The position numbers and the translations under genes are program-made. The notes beneath the pieces are model-generated. The model did no database searches. It worked only from the letters and a program-made list of their open reading frames with translations, and had not been told where the DNA came from. A DNA stretch of 62,000 bases from Branchiostoma floridae (Eukaryota > Chordata > Leptocardii > Amphioxiformes > Branchiostomatidae): positions 12,368,089-12,430,088 of the forward strand of contig NC_049986.1 in the NCBI RefSeq assembly GCF_000003815.2, read 5' to 3'. Positions 55,930 through 62,000 of the stretch are shown in pieces. The first letter of the stretch is position 1. Each line of letters opens with the position of its first letter.

Positions 55930-57000
55930 ATAAGAGAATGGCCCGTGAGTCATACAGTCACACAGCCAAATATAACCTATGCTAGCCCTCCTACCTGGTC
56001 ACACAGGTAAAAAAGATAAGAGAATGGTCTGTGAGTCATACGGTCGCACAGCCAAAATTAACCTGTGATAAAGCTGCGCAGGTGGCACAGGTAGATGAAA
56101 GAAGAAAATAGTCTGTGAGCCATACGGTCGCACAGCCATAAATAACCTGTGAGTTATACGTTCTCACAGGTACATAAAAATAAGAAAATGGACTGTGAGT
56201 CATACGGTCGCACAGCCATAAATAACCTGTGAGTTATACGTTCTCACAGGTAAAAATAAAAATAAGAAAATGGACTGTGAGTCATACGGTCGCACAGCCA
56301 TAAATAACCTGTGAGTTAAACGTTCTCACAGGTAAATAAAAAAAAGAAAATGGACTGTGAGTCATACGGTCGCACAGCCATAAATAACATGTGAGTTATA
56401 CGTTCTCACAGGTAAATAAAAATAAGAAAATGGACTGTGAGTCATACGATCCTCTCGAAGATAAATAACCCGTGTTAACCCTTCAAGCAGGTGGCACAGG
56501 TAAATAAAAATAAGAAAATGGTCTGTGAGTCATACGGTCGCACAGCCATAAATAACATGTGAGTTATACGTTCTCACAGGTAAATAAAAATAAGAAAATG
56601 GACTGTGAGTCATACGGTCGCACAGCCATAAATAACCTGTGTTAACCCTTCAAGCAGGTGGCACAGGTAAATAAAAATATGAAAATGGACTGTGAGTCAT
56701 ACGGTCGCACAGCCATAAATAACCTGTGTTAAACCTTCAAGCAGGTCACAGGTAAATAAAAATAAGAAAATGGTCTGTGAGTCATACGGTCGCACAGCCA
56801 TAAATAACATGTGAGTTATACGTTCTCACAGGTAAATAAAAATAAGAAAATGGACTGTGAGTCATACGGTCGCACAGCCATAAATAACCTGTGTTAACCC
56901 TTCAAGCAGGTGGCACAGGTAAATAATATAAGAGGATGGTCTATGAGTCAAACGGTCGATCAGTCAATTATAACCTGTGAGTTATACATTTACACAGATA
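55930..57000. repeat. 80-bp satellite/minisatellite array, two potential hairpins per unit
   Basis: Core unit about 80 bp: aagaaaatggactgtgagtc / atacggtcgcacagccataa / ataacctgtgagttatacgt / tctcacaggtaaataaaaat. About a dozen copies with two variant second halves (gagttatacgttctcac or gttaacccttcaagcaggtgg). ctgtg-agtcatacggtcg-cacag and cctgtgag-ttatacgtt-ctcacagg are self-complementary. Confidence 0.9.
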
Positions 57001-57464
57001 AATGGGTAGCTGGTTTCACCTGCCGAACAATCCTTCTGGGAACTGAATTGTTACATTTTTACTACTTGAATTCTTCGTTTCTTCTCAGGCGACACCAACT
57101 TTTTAGGGGGTGAAATCACACCAGTGGCTATAATGATCTCCCAATCGGTTAAGCAACATGAAAGCTGTGGTGCATATTTTTTAAACATTACAGGGGTTGT
57201 GAAAAATGAAGGAACCAGTGATGTTGTCTAATTTGCTCCATATCAAGTCATAAAGGCAGGCGACAGCATTTTTTACATTTCAATAAGAACGAGCCTAATG
57301 TGTCCCTGCCTTTGTTTCCACCCTGTAGACAGTCTGGGATTTCTAATAAATCTATGTATTTATAGGGTACGATTCACCCTTGTAGCTACTGGGATGGTCA
57401 CAGTAGGGAATACTTCCTTGGTACTTTACCCAGGGAACACGGGATTCCTGTTTAAGAGAATGGT

Positions 57465-57754
57465 CTAAGAGTCACACAGTCATTGACCCAAAATAACCCG
57501 TGGTAACCCTCCTATCAGGTCGCACAGGTAAATAGAATAAGAGAATGGTCTGTGAGCCATACGACCACACAGCCAAATTATACATGTAAGTCCTACTTTC
57601 GGACAGGTAAATAGAATAAGAGAATGGTCTGTGAGCCATACGACCACACAGCCAAATTATACCTGTAAGTCCTACTTTCGGACAGGTAAATAGAATAAGA
57701 GAATGGTCTGTGAGCCATTCAGCCACACAGCCAAAATATAACCTGTAACGTAAG
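57465..57754. repeat. Satellite array, continuation (variant units)
   Basis: Units aatagaataagagaatggtc / tgtgagccatacgaccacac / agccaaattatacctgtaag / tcctactttcggacagg. Related to the 55.9-57.0 kb array with a different second hairpin (cctgt...acagg). The array is interrupted at its right end by the element at 57755. Confidence 0.85.
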
Positions 57755-59062
57755 CAGGGCTCCAGACTAACTTTTTGACCTAGGAGCATGGCGCTCCTAA
57801 CTCCTAAAACTTAGGAGCGCCAGCAAAAAGTTAGGAGCACCACTATGAAAGGTTGGGAGCACAAGCAAACGTCTGAAGCCATACAAAATATTACTCCAAT
57901 AATCAATGTTTTTGACTAGAGGTGGGTATGGCTTAAAGAATTAATTAGGGGTGTTATATATTATATATAGTTACAGTAACCAAACAAGAAACAAGAGAAT
58001 ACATGAGATCACTTTCAAGTAATATAACACTGATTCCTTACAATATATGATTTTTATAATGTTTCATAAGTTAATACACACAATCAGGAAGAGTAAATTA
58101 ACCTTACTGCTAAAGGTGAAACTTGACTGTTACATATACAACAACAACAAACTAAAGAAGTCTACAAGAAAATCTGCAAGCCAACAGAGGAGAAAGTGTA
58201 GCCAGGACTGTCAGGTACATTTTGTATTTCTTTTGTATCTCTTCTACTTTGTTAAGAACATAGCTGAAAATAGATGCACTGGAAAATTATCTAGAGGTTT
58301 ACTTCTAGCCTGTAACATCAGTGTTAACTTATATAAAAAAAATCTGTGTACAAACAATTCATATTTTCAGTTGAAAAAATGTAGCAGAAAAGATGTGTTC
58401 GAAGGGCAAATCAATCGAACTTTTCCCAACAAACGACATCTATTTATCAGTCTTTTGAAAATAAAGACTGCAACAAAAGTAATATCTGAAGGAACCGTGA
58501 AAAAATCGCGACCTCCGTTCAACATTTTCTACGACTTCAGTGCCGACACAGCCCCCCTCCCCAGTTTGTCATCGTCGCATTAGCTGTTAATTTTCCCGCA
58601 TTCCACCGACAAACAAGCAAAAAAACCCTCCAAAAGAATCCTGTACATGTACTTATCACCAAGGACTTTAGGCATTCGATGAGTTTTCGTCAAAGTTACA
58701 CGCTTTTGAAGCGTTCCTGCGTGATTTTTCCCGCGATCACAGCGGGGATATCAGATATTCCACCAATAATGGCGGCCGGGCGAGCTACGTCACGCCGAAA
58801 TGGCCAATGGGGTGCGACTCTCGCGATTCGCGAGATGTGAGTTACTGCGAGACTTGCGCGAGACTTGAGTTAGAATCAAAATGGCGGCTCGGTGAAGGCC
58901 GAAATCGGCGAATTTTGAACTTTGAGCGAAGTTTTCGGGGGAAAATAAGGGCGTTGCTCATTTTTTTTATTGGCGCGCCGTGCGACCATCGTTTAAAAAA
59001 TAGGCGCATTATTAAAATTACGGGCGCATTGCGACCAAATCTAGTCGCAGTCACGAGCCCTG
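57755..59062. mobile_element. 1.3-kb hAT-like insertion within the satellite
   Basis: Ends cagggctccagactaac and cgcagtcacgagccctg. It is flanked by GTAAG on both sides (57750-57754, 59063-59067), and the satellite resumes directly after it. The right part is GC-rich (gggcgcattgcgaccaaatc). The longest open frame (58047-58583) has no recognisable transposase, so it looks non-autonomous. Confidence 0.65.
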
Positions 59063-59510
59063 GTAAGTCCTACTTTCGCACAGGTAAATAGAATAAGAGA
59101 ATGGTCTGTGAGTCATACGGTCACACAGCCAATATATAACATGTGAGTCCTACTTTCGCACAGGTAAATAGAATAAGGGAATGGTCTGTGAGCCATTCAG
59201 CCACACAGCCGAAATATAACATGTGAGTCCTACTTTCGCATAAGATAATAGAATAAAAGAATGGTCTGTGAGTCATACGGTCACACAGCCAATATATAAC
59301 ATGTGAGGCCTACTTTCGCACAGGTAAATAGAACAAGAGAACGGTCTGAGAGCCACACAGCCACACAGCCGAAATATAACATGTGGGTCCTACTTTCGCA
59401 TAGGTAAATAGAATAAAAGAATGGTCTGTGAGTCATACGGTCACACAGCCTAAACATAACCTGTGAGTCTTACTTTCGCACCGGTAAACAGAAAAGAAGA
59501 AAAATGGTCT
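59063..59510. repeat. Satellite array, third block
   Basis: Units of about 80 bp: gtgagtcctactttcgcaca / ggtaaatagaataagagaat / ggtctgtgagtcatacggtc / acacagcc. It continues the array to the right of the hAT-like element and decays after 59490. Confidence 0.85.
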
Positions 59511-59729
59511 GTACGGTGACACATTTTAAAATTAACTTCGCAGTATTGAGTCAACGATCAGCCATGAACAAATACTAACTGTGAGCCATACGGTCACACA
59601 GCAGATCTTTATGATAAATAAACCAGGTCATATAACGACGTAAAGAGCATGACCTGATATTGAGCTAATTTCATGATGTATAAACCCCAGGAGGTTAAAA
59701 AATATCATAACAGGCAAAAACCTGAAATA
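59297..59729 (+). repeat. About 430-bp duplication, left copy, flanking an assembly gap
   Basis: Matches 60016-60442 almost base for base, including non-satellite sequence (agtattgagtcaacgatcag, tatcataacaggcaaaaacc). The two copies bracket the N run. Confidence 0.85.
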
Positions 59730-60015
59730 NNNNNNNNNNNNNNNNNNNNNNNNNNNNNNNNNNNNNNNNNNNNNNNNNNNNNNNNNNNNNNNNNNNNNNN
59801 NNNNNNNNNNNNNNNNNNNNNNNNNNNNNNNNNNNNNNNNNNNNNNNNNNNNNNNNNNNNNNNNNNNNNNNNNNNNNNNNNNNNNNNNNNNNNNNNNNNN
59901 NNNNNNNNNNNNNNNNNNNNNNNNNNNNNNNNNNNNNNNNNNNNNNNNNNNNNNNNNNNNNNNNNNNNNNNNNNNNNNNNNNNNNNNNNNNNNNNNNNNN
60001 NNNNNNNNNNNNNNN
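59730..60015. other. Assembly gap (286 N)
   Basis: Run of N between the two copies of a 430-bp duplication. Confidence 0.99.
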
Positions 60016-60442
60016 TAACATGTAAGTCCTACTTTCGCACAGGTAAATAGAACAAGAGAACGGTCTGAGAGCCACACAGCCACACAGCCGAAATATAACA
60101 TGTGGGTCCTACTTTCGCATAGGTAAATAGAATAAAAGAATGGTCTGTGAGTCATACGGTCACACAGCCTAAACATAACCTGTGAGTCTTACTTTCGCAC
60201 CGGTAAACAGAAAAGAAGAAAAATGGTCTGTACGGTGACACATTTTAAAATTAACTTCGCAGTATTGAGTCAACGATCAGCCATGAACAAATACTAACTG
60301 TGAGCCATACGGTCACACAGCAGATCTTTATGATAAATAAACCAGGTCATATAACGGGTAAAGAGCATGACCTGATATTGAGCTAATTTCATGATGTATA
60401 AACCCAAGGAGGTTAAAAAATATCATAACAGGCAAAAACCTG
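60016..60442 (+). repeat. About 430-bp duplication, right copy
   Basis: See 59297-59729. Small differences such as acgacgtaaagag versus acgggtaaagag show two distinct sequences, either true repeats or two haplotypes placed in tandem. Confidence 0.85.
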
Positions 60443-60776
60443 ACTTGTTACCGGCAAGAATTAATTTTCGAATTAAAAAGAAACAAAATATGATACAAAA
60501 TAATCCACAATAATCAGCTAACCAAACTCACTCGGGACTGGGTGGGAGGGCACAAAAACATGCGATTAACTCCCCAATTCGGGCGTGGAGCTCGGGGAAT
60601 TTCAAAACTGCCCTTCTTCTATCTCTGTCAAGAATGATTCAGCGTTCGAATCTCTGAACACTGCTTGTTTGAAGGGCGCTGATTGGTTGTTCGAAAAGAA
60701 CTTCGGTTTGATGCTTGGCCCCTGTAACGTTGGGCCAAATCAAAATATATCGGCCGTCACGTCCGGCCTAAATTTT

Positions 60777-61069
60777 TATTTTTGTTTCACAAAAATGAAT
60801 TTATGCCTACCTTCTCGGCCGTTATAGTTATTCAGAAAGAACCCATAATCACTCCACACTAAATGTTTCTTGGTGGGAATACCAGCAACTTTTATTGACT
60901 GGCATAAAGCATAACAAATACGACAAACTTTACAAACCAAAATGGAAATAATTTTGCACAAATTGTCATGCCTGACATATACGATCATTACACTTATTGT
61001 GTATCTGAAAATGTTTTACAAACGTTGTAATATTATAACCAACAATCAATCACGATTTTTCCACCCGCC
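60777..61069 (+). repeat. 293-bp dispersed duplication, copy B
   Basis: Identical by eye to 53326-53618. Immediately downstream (from 61070) the sequence becomes the possible membrane-protein exon, absent at copy A. Confidence 0.9.
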
Positions 61070-61299
61070 AATGGAGCGATAGCGACGAAAACCCCCCCAA
61101 AGCGAGCCGCTAGGCGATTTAGAAAGGCCAGTAAGGTAGGCATAAACAAAATGATGATCCCTGGAAACGTGACCATCAGATTCAGATAACCCTTTCCACG
61201 ATACTGTGGTGTTTCTCTCATGAACAAATAAATGCCATACAATAAGCACCCATAAACACCGGATAGTGAAATTACCCCTCCTGATTTGCCTTGTTTCAT
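61066..61299 (-). CDS. Possible exon of an unrecognised membrane protein
   Basis: The minus-strand open frame starts MKQGKSGGVISLSG and has two hydrophobic segments, GVYGCLLYGIYLFM and YLNLMVTFPGIIILFMPTLL, then AFLNRLAARFGGVFVAIAPL. Amino-acid composition looks like real protein, and a possible but weak donor (ggcgg|gtggaa) lies where the 293-bp repeat begins. I do not recognise the family. It could equally be a fragment of a mobile element or a chance frame. Confidence 0.25.
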
Positions 61300-62000
61300 T
61301 TATGCACAATGTCAAAATTTTTGAAATCCACTCTGTGGTACTTCTGTCGTCACTGTTAAACAGTTACCATCTATGACATTGCTTGAATGCTTGAAAGTCC
61401 TGAATTCCATTTTTCTCGGCAGGATTTATAACGTTATAGATTCTATGCAAAGTTTTGGAATCGTGTCGATACATAAGATAACGTTAATAACGGCACGGAA
61501 CTTTAATCGGATACTTTTCAAAACCCATCTGTCAGTCAAAACTAGCTCCGGTATGCAAAATATTTTCAGTGCTTTACAAAATCGGTAAGATATACGACTT
61601 AAAACCTTGTTAAGTTTGAGCCCATAAAGATTGCACATTGCAACGACAAGTTAATCAATCTTCCGTTATGTTTTCAAGCCAATAAATTAAATTCGTGGGA
61701 GAGGGGCAGCGTTTGGAGTTTCAAAGAATTATACTTTACATCCTCACATTACACTTTTATCATCACAGAGAATATAAAACAAATTAATAAAATGTCCGTC
61801 TAAGGCAACCGATATGCCCTGAAGTGTCCTTCTTTCAAGTACATCTCCAATCTTTGTCAATCTAAATTTGGCGGAAATCAGAACACGTGCCATTTTGAAT
61901 CATGCCTCAGCACGCCATTTCACCCCTATTATTGAAAATGCTCACATCCAAAAGTTAGCAATATGGACCTCACGGCCATACCAACAGCCCCCACGTGGGG

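Larger units (their letters stand above)
60443..62000. other. Right end of window, largely unassigned
   Basis: It contains copy B of the 293-bp duplication (60777-61069) and the possible minus-strand exon at about 61070-61299. From 61300 to 62000 I see no supported gene, only short unrelated open frames. Confidence 0.4.

Noticed and set aside
55930-57000. CRISPR-like array (regular repeats with dyad symmetry)
   Set aside because: The whole unit repeats, including the would-be spacers; there are no unique spacers, no cas genes, and the surroundings are a spliced animal gene. It is a satellite.
57472-57789. 105-residue frame with repeated FGCVAEWLTDHSLILF-type units as a repeat protein
   Set aside because: It is the translation of the satellite on the minus strand; the period equals the DNA unit and there is no start context or splice signal.
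59628-60176. Long frames across 59.6-60.2 kb
   Set aside because: Made of N and satellite sequence.

Overview
The window is animal genomic DNA. It has spliced genes with GT-AG introns, intronic MITEs, LINE and SINE remnants, a hairpin-forming satellite and three assembly gaps (N runs at 2551-2676, 54854-55201 and 59730-60015). The many TACATGTA-type words, the dense short transposons and the gene content suggest a marine invertebrate deuterostome, most likely a lancelet (Branchiostoma). The species is an inference, not a proof.

The centrepiece is one very large plus-strand gene, CDS 9935-51195. I could reconstruct it as 63 coding exons whose phases all agree, giving an open frame of 3105 codons plus stop. 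It encodes a signal peptide followed by 15 tandem SOUL/HEBP-type (heme-binding protein family) domains and nothing else recognisable. Domains 4-15 are each built from a stereotyped four-exon cassette of about 146+123+135+205 nt (about 203 residues), class 1-1 symmetric, with six near-invariant cysteines. Domains 1-3 are divergent in sequence, cysteines and exon structure, and look like the ancestral end. Ordinary SOUL proteins are single-domain and about 190-200 aa, so a secreted, probably disulfide-bonded 15-domain version is the notable system here.

At the left edge lies the start of a second SOUL gene on the minus strand (exons 4525-4604, 913-1061, 66-199, running off the window). It has its own signal peptide, and its intron phases and its third exon length (134 nt) match the first exons of the giant gene. 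The two genes are therefore divergent, head-to-head paralogues about 5.3 kb apart, and both start codons sit just after a likely 5'UTR splice acceptor.

Layout: 1-4624, 5' part of the minus-strand SOUL gene with repeat-rich introns; 4625-9928, intergenic/promoter region with mobile-element remnants and a long hairpin 118 bp before the giant gene's ATG; 9929-51195, the giant gene with introns rich in MITEs (MULE-like, piggyBac-like, hAT-like, a 'TTCACCTTTAT' family), a relic duplicate exon and several REST/RE1-like motifs; 51196 to about 51740, 3'UTR with AATAAA; about 51740-62000, gene-poor flank with palindromes, a 293-bp dispersed duplication, an 80-bp satellite that can form two hairpins per unit, a 1.3-kb hAT-like insertion in that satellite, and one unassigned possible membrane-protein exon on the minus strand.
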